A DNA stretch of 50,623 nucleotides from an uncultured bacterium (GCA_900549855.1 URPS01000015.1:1-50623); one strand, 5' to 3'; shown: positions 7,804-16,707, numbered from the stretch's first letter. Notes: generated by a model not told the origin, from the letters alone. Program-made: numbers and translations.

Positions 7804-9525
7804 TTATTTATACAAAGGTGCAAGTTTCTTTTCCTGTTGAGGAATTGTACCTTCTGTAATTGACTGATAAACTCTGTAATCAATTTCAGGGAAGCAGTTA
7901 TCAATACTTTCGATTTCTGAAAGTTTTGCTTCGTCGATATTACCAGCCTCTATCATATCAGCTATCAAGCTAAATCTGTCAACGTGTTCATTGAATCTAT
8001 CAGTTGCATAATCTTTTGCTTGCCATGTTGTAATCAAGAATGGCCAATCTGAACTTTGTAGTAACAAGTTTTCTCTAGCCAACTGGTTCAATGCTCTTAG
8101 CATAAGCTTATCTTCCGGTAATTCTGAGTGAGCATCAACAATTGCGTTGATACGTTTTTCACAAGAATGAATAATTGGCCACATCCATTCTGTTAAGTGG
8201 TTCATCCATACATAGAAGTGACCACCTTGTCCCCATGAACTTTCAGGAATTTGGATTGCTTCTTTTGGAGGATATTTTGTTATGTATTCGCCGGCAGTAA
8301 GAATTTCAACTTCCGGTAAATAGTCATGGAATTTTTTAATAACTTGTTTAATGAATTCCACACCTTCAAACCACCAGTGACCGAATAATTCTGTATCAAA
8401 TGATACCATTACCAAACCTTCTTTGCCGTTGTGTGCAAGTTTGTAATCGTTTAACAAGTGATAAATTAATGTTGTATAATGGTCAGAATTTTCATTAATC
8501 TTATTCATTGCAAGAACAGGATCATATAACATTTTGTCACCCAAATCTGTAGTAGGTGAAGTTATTCTCCAATAGTGCATGCCTGACTTGTCATCTTTTT
8601 TGTGGAATTCTCTGAAACATCCGTCCCCTGGATATCCGTCAGCAGCAGACCAAACTTGATATCCTGCTCTATCATTACGTCCCATTACTGCAACTTGTGC
8701 ATCCGGTAACCAATAAGCAGAATATGTATCATAACCCGTAGCAGGTCTTTCCGGAAGCGGAATATATTCGATGTTTCCGTACATACCGATTACACGTCTG
8801 TTACCGATAGAATTTCCACCTTCAATTACGTGTGATTCAGTAAAGAAATAATGAATGTCATTGTTTTGAAGTGTAACTTCAATTGCAGGTCGCCAATGTT
8901 TTTTGCCATCTTTTCCCACATATTCGTAACCTTGACGGTAAGCACATTCCGGTAACCAAGCGCCCATTGCTTTTTTACCAAACAATCTTTTTGTAGTATC
9001 TTGACCAATCTTGAATTGAGCGTTCAAGTTACTGTCAGTTGCAAGAAGTGGTGAAAAACCATGTGTTGCACCGGATGTAGTAATTTCAATACAACCTAAA
9101 TCTTGGTACTTTTTGAAATATTTAATCAAGTTTTTTTCATATTTATTTACAAAATCATCTCTCAATTTGTTCCACAAATCGAAATAGTATTTTGCAAGAT
9201 ATTTTAAATGTTGAGAGTGCGCAACTTTCGGATCAGGATATCTGTCCAAATCCTTAGATACAGCAGCAATTCTAGAATCTATGTATTCAACAAATCCATT
9301 CTGTAAATGCTCATCATTTAACTGCTCAGCAAGAATTGGTGTAATACCTACTGTTAACTTAGCTTTTATACCTTCTTCATATAATTCTGCTATAGCATTA
9401 AGTAGAGGTACATAAGTTTCTGCCATACATTCGTAAAGGTTTTCTTCACCGAATGGCCACATACCTGCTTTTCTATAATATGGCAGGTGGCTGTGCAACA
9501 TAAATACGAATTGTCCTACTGACAT
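7804..9525 (-). CDS. GH57-family 1,4-alpha-glucan branching enzyme (DUF1957 type)
   Basis: The 573-aa protein is a glycoside hydrolase family 57 enzyme of the kind that introduces alpha-1,6 branches into glycogen-like glucan in the cytoplasm. The family hallmarks are HSHLPYYRKAG at residues 11-21, the nucleophile Glu193 in GAWLPECAYR, and the acid/base Asp377 in MVSFDTELFGHWWFEG. The C-terminal helical domain follows (WPFLITTWQAKDYA). Length fits the branching-enzyme subgroup. GGAGG six bases before the ATG fixes the start. The gene is monocistronic with no other glycogen gene beside it. Branching rather than amylase activity is inferred from similarity to the DUF1957 subgroup. Confidence 0.92.
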   Translation of the reverse strand: MSVGQFVFMLHSHLPYYRKAGMWPFGEENLYECMAETYVPLLNAIAELYEEGIKAKLTVGITPILAEQLNDEHLQNGFVEYIDSRIAAVSKDLDRYPDPKVAHSQHLKYLAKYYFDLWNKLRDDFVNKYEKNLIKYFKKYQDLGCIEITTSGATHGFSPLLATDSNLNAQFKIGQDTTKRLFGKKAMGAWLPECAYRQGYEYVGKDGKKHWRPAIEVTLQNNDIHYFFTESHVIEGGNSIGNRRVIGMYGNIEYIPLPERPATGYDTYSAYWLPDAQVAVMGRNDRAGYQVWSAADGYPGDGCFREFHKKDDKSGMHYWRITSPTTDLGDKMLYDPVLAMNKINENSDHYTTLIYHLLNDYKLAHNGKEGLVMVSFDTELFGHWWFEGVEFIKQVIKKFHDYLPEVEILTAGEYITKYPPKEAIQIPESSWGQGGHFYVWMNHLTEWMWPIIHSCEKRINAIVDAHSELPEDKLMLRALNQLARENLLLQSSDWPFLITTWQAKDYATDRFNEHVDRFSLIADMIEAGNIDEAKLSEIESIDNCFPEIDYRVYQSITEGTIPQQEKKLAPLYK

Positions 9526-9632
9526 TTTTGCCTCCGATCATTATCTCGTGTTTGAATATATATTTTTACATTATTATTTATAACATAATCTTACAAAAAA
9601 ATTAACTCTTTAGTATTAATTCAGCAGAATAA

Positions 9633-9648
9633 TGTTACAATTGTTTAC
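9633..9648. promoter_or_regulatory. TTGTAACA-type motif upstream of GH57 gene
   Basis: TGTTACAATTGTTTAC reads on the minus strand as GTAAACAATTGTAACA, resembling the motif upstream of the 85-aa gene and the speD-side palindrome. It lies about 110 bp before the GH57 start. Confidence 0.35.
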
Positions 9649-9739
9649 TATCTTTTAGCTATCTTTCAAAGCCTGAAACCCTGAAAACTACTTATATATG
9701 GATTATATAAAGATTAATCTTTTTTTTATCTTTGTAACA

Positions 9740-10570
9740 TTAGCCTATCGAAAATATAAAATTATTATTTTTAGAACATGTTGCACAAAAATCTGATTCG
9801 GCTGTTATACTTTTAGAAAAATCTTTAAAAGAGCTTCCGCAGCGCCCTCTATAATCATTTGCAAGAAAAGGACAAGCGTAAATGCCGTTTTCGCAAAGGA
9901 TTCTACCATACATACAATCTGTTTTTTGAGAGGTTTTAGAAAAGTTTTCATCACAAAAATCAGGGTATGAAACGGAAATTTGGACATCAGTGTTAGTTAT
10001 TTCATTGTCTTTAAAAATTTGAATAAAATTATCAAAGATTTCTTGTTTATTTAATTTGTAATAATTTTGAATTGATAAAACAGAATTAAAATTATATCGG
10101 CATAAAGTTTTTAAAGCAAATATTATTTGTCTGTAATTCCCTCTATATTTTACTTTATCACTCTCCAATTCATCAAAATGCGCAAGAGATAATTTGAAAA
10201 ATATTTGGTTAGTTCCTTCGTCTTCAACTTTTTTTAGAAAACGAATTTTCTTTTCGTTTAAATAACTGCCATTTGTACAAATGCAGACGTTACATCTTTT
10301 TAGGCATAATCTTAATATTGCATTAAAATCCGGATGTGTCATGGGTTCTGCACCTGTTAAATATATGCAATACAAGTTTTCGTTTTTTGTATCATTTAAA
10401 GCATCTTTAATCTTATCTAAAGATATGAAATCTTTTATTTTTTTGAATGCTGGGAATTCTATATAGCATTTTGCGCATTTTTGATTGCAAACTTTAGAAG
10501 TTAGTTCTACAAATAAATTATTCAACTCTTTTAATTTATAAACCGGTGCTGTGTAAATGTTATTACTCAT
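9740..10570 (-). CDS. Radical SAM protein with C-terminal cysteine cluster
   Basis: This 276-aa protein has the radical SAM motif CNQKCAKC (Cys28, Cys32, Cys35) that holds the 4Fe-4S cluster cleaving S-adenosylmethionine, and the follow-on strand motif YLTGAEPMTHPDF (the GGEP-like SAM-binding element). The C-terminal third carries at least six cysteines (DCMYGRILCENGIYACPF, GRCGSS, CATC), which resembles a SPASM/twitch domain binding an auxiliary cluster. Such proteins often modify peptides or act as maturases, but no precursor peptide or partner is visible nearby, so the substrate is unknown. A perfect AAAGGAGG lies just before the ATG. An imperfect inverted repeat (about 10594-10614) lies upstream of it. 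Confidence 0.9.
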   Translation of the reverse strand: MSNNIYTAPVYKLKELNNLFVELTSKVCNQKCAKCYIEFPAFKKIKDFISLDKIKDALNDTKNENLYCIYLTGAEPMTHPDFNAILRLCLKRCNVCICTNGSYLNEKKIRFLKKVEDEGTNQIFFKLSLAHFDELESDKVKYRGNYRQIIFALKTLCRYNFNSVLSIQNYYKLNKQEIFDNFIQIFKDNEITNTDVQISVSYPDFCDENFSKTSQKTDCMYGRILCENGIYACPFLANDYRGRCGSSFKDFSKSITAESDFCATCSKNNNFIFSIG

Positions 10571-10722
10571 AAATCCTCCTTTAAACTCGACCAGAACATG
10601 TTATTCCAGTCAAGATTAAAAAAAAATTATCGTCCTAGCTAATAATAAATTGGTATGTTGGAGGATAAAAATAGGAGGGTATTTTTGTACTATGCTCGTT
10701 TAACAAGCAAACTATACGTTCT

Positions 10723-11340
10723 CTAAAATTCTTCTCCATGGAAATCTGTGCCGCCGGTTTTGATTAGTTGCGGGTATTTGTTTGCAATTTTTATTACATC
10801 TTTTGATGAATGGAATTTTACAATTTTTCTAAATCTCGGATATGGGTAATATACTTCAATTCCGTCCAAACCAACTTTCATAAGATTTTTGACTAAATTT
10901 TCCAAACTGATTGCCCAATAGCATGCCGGATGTGCCAGTACTGCAATTCCTCCTGCTTGATGTATTGCATCTATTAATTTAGGAACATTTCTTTTTGAAA
11001 ATAATCTTATCAAATCACCTTCTGTTTCAGCCTTGTTTTTTGCTAAAAATGAAATAAGAGCCGGATGATTTATATCTATATTATAGGCAAGAAGGTGTAT
11101 GAAAACATATCCGAACCAGCAATCAAATTCTGCTCCCGTAACTAGAATATCATCTTGAAATTTCTTATGACCTTCAACCGTATTGTGGTCTGTAATTGCG
11201 ATTAATTCATAACCCTTAGCTTTCGCATTTTTAATAACGCTCTCAAAATCAGCTTTGCCGTCTGAAAAATTTGTGTGGATATGCAAATTAATCTTGCCGG
11301 ATAAAAAATCTTCTTCTTTTAAATCTTTTATATTTCTCAT
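10723..11340 (-). CDS. PHP-domain metal-dependent phosphoesterase
   Basis: The 205-aa protein is a stand-alone PHP domain of the kind related to the YciV/RnaAM nucleoside 3',5'-bisphosphate phosphatase and 5'-3' exonuclease group. Metal-binding motifs are in order: NLHIHTNFSDG (about 18-28), ITDHNTVEGH (about 48-57), VLAHPACY (about 134-141), and C-terminal TGGTDFHGEEF. The usual YciV protein is longer (about 280 aa), so the lid or insertion domain is reduced here. There is no clear ribosome binding site; TATAAA on the minus strand ends 9 nt before the ATG, close to the leaderless arrangement seen elsewhere. It lies about 150 bp upstream of the radical SAM gene on the same strand. Confidence 0.87.
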   Translation of the reverse strand: MRNIKDLKEEDFLSGKINLHIHTNFSDGKADFESVIKNAKAKGYELIAITDHNTVEGHKKFQDDILVTGAEFDCWFGYVFIHLLAYNIDINHPALISFLAKNKAETEGDLIRLFSKRNVPKLIDAIHQAGGIAVLAHPACYWAISLENLVKNLMKVGLDGIEVYYPYPRFRKIVKFHSSKDVIKIANKYPQLIKTGGTDFHGEEF

Positions 11341-11427
11341 AACTTTATCTTTATACTAAAATAATTTTATTATAAAAATATTCAATACAGAAATAAGATT
11401 TTTAAATTCACAAATTGGAGATTTAGG

Positions 11428-12447
11428 ATGGCTAAAAAGACACAAACCCCGCTAGGTATTTTTATGGAGTCAATCGGATTATATTTTTCGAATTTTGATA
11501 AATTCTTAAAATACATGACATTTCCTGTTCTCGGGCAAATTGGAGGTTTACTCTTAGTCTTTTTAATAACGTATTTTTATACCCAAAATATACCGCCTTT
11601 GATAGACAAATTTGAAGCATTAAACAATTTTAACGTTCTTGTAGCTCTGTCTATTCTTATAACACTTCCGGGAATTGCAATTTTTATGAAATCATTCTGG
11701 GAATATCTTGTTGCATATGGTGCGGTGAATTCAATGTATACAAATATGAAAAAATCCGGTAGAGTATACGATTTTGAAGCACATACTGAATTAATCAAAA
11801 GAAGAGCTCTGCCATTTGTCGGAATTTGGTTTTTATTTGGACTATTTTCTGCAATTGCATTTATTCCACTATTTTGGGTTATTTGCGGAATCTTAGTTAT
11901 ATATTTTGTTCTAACGTTTCAAGTCTTTACTTTTGAACCGGATTTATCACCGATAAAATGTGTTAAAAAAAGTTCCGAACTCATAAAAGGGCATTTTGCA
12001 TCAACTTTTCTACTTATGGCACTAGTTGGTGCGCTTACATATATTTTCGTTCCACAGCTTTGTATAAAAATATTTGATATTGCAGGAATTAATGAATTTC
12101 TTACCAAAGTTATCATACCATTTATTCCACCTATACCAAATATGGAATTGGAACAATATGGCTTAAAATCTCCTACCGAATTTGATATTGCATTGTTTAC
12201 AATAAAAGTTTTTATCGCTCAGATTTTAATTCAATACACACTTCCACTACGTGCTATTCTTTGGTCAGAATGGTACGAAGAACTTAGTCACAATATTGCT
12301 ATAACTGATGCGAAACCAACTAAAAAGAAAAGAACTGCTAAAAAACGTCCGAGTGAAAGATTGATGGAAGAATCTCATAAAAAATACGGCAAGAAGAAAT
12401 TAGACAGCAATATTCTTAAAAGAGCAGCAGAAAAGGATGATGATTAA
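11428..12447 (+). CDS. Polytopic membrane protein of unknown function with basic tail
   Basis: This 339-aa protein has about six hydrophobic segments (for example GQIGGLLLVFLITYFY, LVALSILITLPGIAIF, GIWFLFGLFSAIAFI, FWVICGILVIYFVLTF and TFLLMALVGALTYIF). It ends in a lysine-rich cytoplasmic tail of about 50 residues (PTKKKRTAKKRPSERL). The arrangement is reminiscent of DUF975/YciC-like integral membrane proteins, but I cannot assign it to a family. GGAG precedes the ATG. Its stop codon overlaps the stop of the convergent glycosyltransferase gene (TTAA at 12444-12447). Confidence 0.8.
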   Translation: MAKKTQTPLGIFMESIGLYFSNFDKFLKYMTFPVLGQIGGLLLVFLITYFYTQNIPPLIDKFEALNNFNVLVALSILITLPGIAIFMKSFWEYLVAYGAVNSMYTNMKKSGRVYDFEAHTELIKRRALPFVGIWFLFGLFSAIAFIPLFWVICGILVIYFVLTFQVFTFEPDLSPIKCVKKSSELIKGHFASTFLLMALVGALTYIFVPQLCIKIFDIAGINEFLTKVIIPFIPPIPNMELEQYGLKSPTEFDIALFTIKVFIAQILIQYTLPLRAILWSEWYEELSHNIAITDAKPTKKKRTAKKRPSERLMEESHKKYGKKKLDSNILKRAAEKDDD

Positions 12448-14009
12448 TTTCTTTTATATACAGTGAAAATTAATCCTTCACCGATTTGACATTCTTTTTT
12501 GTAATTCTTTGAGATATAATCGAAAATTCCGGTAGCGTAGTCGACACCAAAATATCTGTAATAATAAATAGATGTGTCGTAGTTGCTTATTACGATATAC
12601 TTTGGTTTTGTTATTTCAAACCTTTTGAGAATTATATCTTCCCCGAAAGTTTCTATATACAATGGTATTAGAGAGTAAAATTTATTATCAGATTTTCGTC
12701 CACTTAAAACATTAACTGATAAACCTTCCGGATATACCAGTATTTCGTCTTCAGTTTTAGTATTTATTTTAATATATTCAATAAGCATGTTTAAAGATTT
12801 GCCGTTAAAAGGTGTTGTGTAAATGATTTCACTACCGGAACCTAACGGTATATTTTTAGATATTAGTTCTTGTATGTTTTTAATCCCGATTGATATACTA
12901 AACATTAATATTGCAATCATCATGGATTTTTTGATTTTTTCAGGCACTAAAAATATTAGTGACAATATCGCAAATGGAATGAAATAGATACCGTAAGATT
13001 TTATTGTTAGAGCAAAAAATATTTTCATAGAGATTAAAAGCGAAGCTAATACAAACAATAGTTCTTCTTTTTGCATGTTGTGTCTTTTATAAACAAACAA
13101 AACTAATATTAAAGGGAATGAAAATATAAAAATCTCAGGTGATGATACAAAATAACAATACACAAAAATCACCGGTAAAAGCCATTTATTATTTTTTGTA
13201 AAATACAGCAAAACGACTGCTCCTGTTAATTTCAACAGATTAATCAAGTAAATAGGAATAAGTTCTGCTCTAAAAATTAGTCCGGTAACTGAATAAAACC
13301 AATATAAAGTTTTAGTCGCACTCATCGTTAATATAAGTTGGGCAGATATTATTAAATCAGTAACACTAACTCCCTCTATAAATAAAGGTAAATACGAAAT
13401 TATAATTGGAGTTGCAAAAGCCAGTAAATTCTTCCACCAATCTTTTTTACCTGCGACATAAATCAAAATTGGCAACAGCAAAACAAATTCGTATTTAGAA
13501 CATATGGCAAAAGAATACATCATATACGAAATTGGATAATTCTGCTTCATTCCGAAATAAATTGATGCCAATACAAATAATAAACCGTAAAGCATGCCAT
13601 ATGAATAAGGGAAAAAGCAATTAAATACGTTTGGTGACAAAACAGAAACGCAAATAAATGACAACACAATTGCCAATCCATAATTTTTGCTTAACATTTT
13701 TTGTCCGATGAAATAAATTAAATTGCAAATCCCTAATGTTGAGATTAAGCCTGCCATATACAACACAACAAGTTTTGTTCCAAAAACTTTAAATAGGGTT
13801 GCATTAAATAAATATGCAAAAGGTGCATAAATGTTAAAAATATTTTTATATAATACTTGTCCTTTTACAATTTGACTAGGTATATAAAATTCTCTAAAAG
13901 AATCAAATATAACATCCCCAAATCGCCCGTATCCAACAATGAAAACTAGTAATACTACTACATTTATTAACAAAATCTGCCAATTATTTTTAAAAAACTC
14001 TCTCTTCAT
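12444..14009 (-). CDS. GT-C-type membrane glycosyltransferase (ArnT/PMT-like), putative
   Basis: The 521-aa protein has a dozen or so transmembrane helices in the N-terminal ~390 residues and a soluble C-terminal domain of about 130 residues, which is the layout of lipid-phosphate-sugar-dependent glycosyltransferases. The first outer loop carries DSFREFYIPSQIVKGQVLYK followed by YAPF, matching the acidic first-loop signature (D-x-x-R-E) of GT-C enzymes. It would move a sugar from a polyprenyl-phosphate carrier to lipid, glycan or protein outside the membrane. Donor and acceptor cannot be told. There is no Shine-Dalgarno; a GATAAA hexamer lies 6 nt before the ATG. The gene stands alone. Confidence 0.75.
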   Translation of the reverse strand: MKREFFKNNWQILLINVVVLLVFIVGYGRFGDVIFDSFREFYIPSQIVKGQVLYKNIFNIYAPFAYLFNATLFKVFGTKLVVLYMAGLISTLGICNLIYFIGQKMLSKNYGLAIVLSFICVSVLSPNVFNCFFPYSYGMLYGLLFVLASIYFGMKQNYPISYMMYSFAICSKYEFVLLLPILIYVAGKKDWWKNLLAFATPIIISYLPLFIEGVSVTDLIISAQLILTMSATKTLYWFYSVTGLIFRAELIPIYLINLLKLTGAVVLLYFTKNNKWLLPVIFVYCYFVSSPEIFIFSFPLILVLFVYKRHNMQKEELLFVLASLLISMKIFFALTIKSYGIYFIPFAILSLIFLVPEKIKKSMMIAILMFSISIGIKNIQELISKNIPLGSGSEIIYTTPFNGKSLNMLIEYIKINTKTEDEILVYPEGLSVNVLSGRKSDNKFYSLIPLYIETFGEDIILKRFEITKPKYIVISNYDTSIYYYRYFGVDYATGIFDYISKNYKKECQIGEGLIFTVYKRN

Positions 14010-14047
14010 AATGCTTTTATCTTAACAAAGCTTTACACAATAGGCAA

Positions 14048-14060
14048 TTTTGTAACAAAA
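14048..14060. promoter_or_regulatory. TTGTAACAA motif upstream of repeat-protein gene
   Basis: TTTTGTAACAAAA lies between the divergent genes at 14009 and 14106 and resembles the recurring motif of this window. TATAAG follows at 14071-14076 as a possible -10 of the plus-strand gene. Confidence 0.35.
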
Positions 14061-14105
14061 AATAACTTTATATAAGTGTGTAGTAGTAGAAGGTTTTTTA
14101 ATAAG

Positions 14106-14738
14106 ATGTCAGTTAATCCTTATACCTTGAATAACTTGTACAGTCAGGGAATATTAGATTATGCTCCGTATGAACTCTGTAATAGCGGTATAAATGTTTC
14201 ATCTATGAACGGCATTTCTAATCCTTATTTAAACACAGCTATGCAGGGGACACAATTTCAGAACTACGGACAAACTCCGGATAGTTTCTGCGCAAGTGGA
14301 AAAATCGGTACTGTACAACCGAATCCGGAAATGAGTTCTGCAAGAGGTTCTTTCGGCTTTGGCAATGATAGTATAGGAATAAATTCACAAGCTGGAAGTA
14401 ATGCTTATGGTTTGCAAGGGATAGGCGCACAATCACAAGCTGGAAGTAATGCCTATGGTTTACAAGGAATCGGTATGCAGAGCCCTTCTGAACAGGCGGC
14501 TTGGGGTGGTTTTGGCGATACCTCTCAAGGGATTAAAGATGGTATTTCGAAAGTATCCGGATTTACACAAAGCATACCTAGTCCTATAAAAGGGCTTGCA
14601 GCTGCCGGCATGATGATTGGTGCTTTAGCATTAGCACTAAAAACAAAGAAGAAACCTCAGGTAAAGCCCAAAACGAATTTTTTCAGTAACTTGAATCCAG
14701 TAAATTGGTTTAGAAAAACAAAAACAACAAAGATTTAA
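14106..14738 (+). CDS. Unknown protein with 16-residue tandem repeat and C-terminal helix
   Basis: The 210-aa protein is not a family I know. I place the start at the ATG at 14106 (MSVNPYTLNNLYSQG), preceded by AGAAGG at about 14088-14093, rather than at the upstream in-frame GTG at 14076. The first half is rich in Asn, Ser, Gly and Tyr. Two tandem copies of SQAGSNAYGLQGIG(A/M)Q are encoded at 14385-14432 and 14433-14480. One hydrophobic helix (GLAAAGMMIGALALAL) and a basic tail (KTKKKPQVKPK) follow, suggesting a tail-anchored or membrane-associated protein. Terminator at 14788. Confidence 0.75.
   Translation: MSVNPYTLNNLYSQGILDYAPYELCNSGINVSSMNGISNPYLNTAMQGTQFQNYGQTPDSFCASGKIGTVQPNPEMSSARGSFGFGNDSIGINSQAGSNAYGLQGIGAQSQAGSNAYGLQGIGMQSPSEQAAWGGFGDTSQGIKDGISKVSGFTQSIPSPIKGLAAAGMMIGALALALKTKKKPQVKPKTNFFSNLNPVNWFRKTKTTKI
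14385..14480 (+). repeat. 48-bp tandem repeat, two units, in coding sequence
   Basis: Units 14385-14432 and 14433-14480 encode the same 16 residues except Ala/Met near the end. The synonymous differences (GCT/GCC, TTG/TTA, GGG/GGA, ATA/ATC) show the duplication is not brand new. Confidence 0.9.
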
Positions 14739-14787
14739 AAAATAACCTTATTAAAATACCTTATTAATTAACCAAAAATTTTATCAC

Positions 14788-14811
14788 ACGCCCAACTTGG
14801 GCGTTTTTTTT
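14788..14811 (+). terminator. Rho-independent terminator
   Basis: ACGCCC at 14788-14793 pairs with GGGCGT at 14799-14804 around AACTT, followed by a run of eight T. Confidence 0.88.
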
Positions 14812-15014
14812 GTGCTACGCACGTAGATACAACAGTCGGCTGCTAGGTAACAACTACAAATTTGTATTAAAAACTACCGGCTTCGCCTCGAAGTGTACCT
14901 ACAAGTTATGCGTATTCCCTCTCCTCGGGGGAGGTACAGATTTTTCTAAAACTTAATTCTCGCCCGCAACATCCATTGAGCGGGAGAGATGTCACGTTAG
15001 TGACAGAGAGGGAA
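14812..15014 (+). repeat. Dispersed repeat element, copy A (203 bp)
   Basis: This segment recurs in inverted orientation at 24853-25167. Shared blocks include GTGCTACGCACGTAGATACA at its left end, CTACCGGCTTCGCC in the middle, CTCTCCTCGGGGGAGGTACA, and a right-end module with CTCGCCCGCAACATC and GTCACGTTAGTGACAGAGAG, itself containing the palindrome CACGTTAGTG. No ORF is present, so it resembles a non-autonomous, MITE-like element. Fragments of its CTCTCC...GGAG module occur at about 25953, 41939 and 45395. Confidence 0.85.
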
Positions 15015-15239
15015 TTATTTGTTAACGAACGTTAGTGAGTTTAGAAATTCGGGTGGGGGCTGATTAAAAAAACTTGAAAAATTCCTCTACCCAATGGAGA
15101 GGGCATGCATTAGGGCTTATTCGTAAGAAATTTAAAACACAATAAAAAAGGATGACATACTGTCATCCTCAAAATTATTACGAGAGAAAGAGAGATTATG
15201 ATAATTTATTCTAGGAAAAAGCTCCTAAAATAAATTGGT
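15015..15239. other. Non-coding spacer with short hairpins
   Basis: The spacer has a small inverted repeat around CCTCTACCC...GAGAGG (15092-15112), a hairpin AGGATGACA-TAC-TGTCATCCT at about 15149-15169, and a pairing between 15203-15215 and 15222-15235 around AAAAAGC. The last two lie just after the 42-aa minus-strand ORF and probably terminate it. I see no other gene. Confidence 0.45.
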
Positions 15240-15368
15240 TTAACAATTTAATAAACGGTCAATTTCATAGATTTTCAATACCAGAGATTCCATTTGCTCC
15301 TTGAACCATAAAGCAAACATCTTAATTTCATCTCTAAAACTATAACATCCGGGCCACATTGCATACAT
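15240..15368 (-). CDS. Possible 42-aa small protein
   Basis: A short ORF on the minus strand begins MYAMWPGCYSFRDEIKMF and ends IYEIDRLLNC. AAAGGAG lies 8 nt before its ATG and a hairpin follows the stop. The body (RDEIKMFALWFKEQMESLVL) reads as one amphipathic helix. No family is recognised. Support comes from the good ribosome binding site, a possible -10 (TATACA) upstream on the minus strand and the downstream hairpins. It is below usual gene-calling size limits, so it could equally be chance. Confidence 0.5.
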   Translation of the reverse strand: MYAMWPGCYSFRDEIKMFALWFKEQMESLVLKIYEIDRLLNC

Positions 15369-15460
15369 AGTGCATACTCCTTTCTGTTTTTACTCTGTCT
15401 TTAACCTACATTTTGTATAACGGCATTTTTTGAAAAAACTTTAGGATTTTTGTTTAAATA

Positions 15461-15478
15461 TTTACAATTCGTTACAAA
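15461..15478. promoter_or_regulatory. TTGTAAC-type motif between small ORF and gap
   Basis: TTTACAATTCGTTACAAA is a near-palindromic member of the recurring motif, lying between the divergent 42-aa ORF and the GAPDH gene. Confidence 0.35.
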
Positions 15479-15618
15479 AAAGGCTCAAGTTCACTAATTG
15501 ACGACATAAAAATATGTTAATGAAAAATTAATAATTCAAATATTGATTAAGATTTTTGTTTGAATTAACATAAAAATGTTAAGAGAAAGTTACTACAAAG
15601 TAAGAAGGAGTAAAACTT

Positions 15619-16623
15619 ATGGTAAAAGTAGCAATTAACGGATTCGGTAGAATCGGACGTAACACATTAAGAGCAGCTATCAGAGAAGGAATCTTCAATG
15701 AAATCGATTATGTTGCAATCAATGACCCAGGTCTTAAACCTGAAGATGCTGCACGTATTTTTAAATATGACTCTGTAATGGGTAGATTTGATGGTACTGT
15801 AGAAGCTTACGAAGAAGGTATCATCGTAAACGGTAAGAAAATTAAATTCTTCGCAGAAAAAGATCCTGCACAATTACCTTGGAAAGATCTTGGTGTAGAA
15901 GTTGTTGTTGAATCAACTGGTTTCTTCACAGATGCAGAAAAAGCTAAGGCTCACATCGCAGCTGGTGCTAAGAAAGTTATCATTTCTGCTCCTGCAACTA
16001 ACGAAGACAAAACTATCGTTTTAGGTGTTAACGATCACGAATATGATCCTGCAAAACACAACGTAATTTCTATGGCATCTTGTACAACAAACTGCTTAGC
16101 TCCTGTAGCTAAAGTTATCGATGAAAAATTCGGTATCGTTAAAGGTTTGATGACAACTGTTCACTCATATACAGGTGACCAAAGAATCTTAGACGCTGGA
16201 CACAAAGATCCTCGTAGAGCTAGAGCTGGTGCTTTAAACATCGTTCCTACTAAGACTGGTGCAGCAAAAGCTGTTGCTCTAGTATTACCTCAATTAAAAG
16301 GTAAATTGGACGGTTTCGCTATGAGAGTTCCTACTCCAGACGTTTCATTAGTAGACGTTGTATTTGAAGTTTCTAAAAACGTAACTGTAGAAGAAGTTAA
16401 CGCAGCTCTTAAAGAAGGTGCTGACGGACACGTTCTTTGCTACACAGAAGAACCATTAGTATCTTCTGACTACGTTGGTACTTCACAATCTTCAACTGTT
16501 GACGCTTTATTAACAAGAGTTATGGGCGGCAACCAAGTTAAGATTATTTCTTGGTACGATAACGAAATGGGTTATTCAACTCGTTTAGCTGAAACTACTA
16601 AGATGGTTGCTTCTAAATTATAA
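15619..16623 (+). CDS. gap: Glyceraldehyde-3-phosphate dehydrogenase, type I
   Basis: The 334-aa glycolytic enzyme oxidises glyceraldehyde 3-phosphate with phosphate and NAD to 1,3-bisphosphoglycerate. The Rossmann glycine motif NGFGRIGR is at residues 7-14, the catalytic Cys155 is in ASCTTNCLAP, and the C-terminal WYDNEMGYSTRL is intact. Full length for the family. AAGAAGGAG lies shortly before the ATG. Codon choice is noticeably biased (GTT, GCT, AAC, ATC more frequent than in neighbours), as expected for a highly expressed gene. It is monocistronic, with a strong terminator right after it. Confidence 0.98.
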   Translation: MVKVAINGFGRIGRNTLRAAIREGIFNEIDYVAINDPGLKPEDAARIFKYDSVMGRFDGTVEAYEEGIIVNGKKIKFFAEKDPAQLPWKDLGVEVVVESTGFFTDAEKAKAHIAAGAKKVIISAPATNEDKTIVLGVNDHEYDPAKHNVISMASCTTNCLAPVAKVIDEKFGIVKGLMTTVHSYTGDQRILDAGHKDPRRARAGALNIVPTKTGAAKAVALVLPQLKGKLDGFAMRVPTPDVSLVDVVFEVSKNVTVEEVNAALKEGADGHVLCYTEEPLVSSDYVGTSQSSTVDALLTRVMGGNQVKIISWYDNEMGYSTRLAETTKMVASKL

Positions 16624-16645
16624 TTTTTAGATAAAAGCTAGTTTG

Positions 16646-16682
16646 AATAAGTCGGTTCTTCATGAACCGGCTTATTTTTTTG
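16646..16682 (+). terminator. Rho-independent terminator of gap
   Basis: AATAAGTCGGTTC at 16646-16658 pairs with GAACCGGCTTATT at 16664-16676 (one G-T), and a T-run follows. Confidence 0.92.
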
Positions 16683-16707
16683 TTAAATTTTCTATTTATA
16701 TTTTTCT

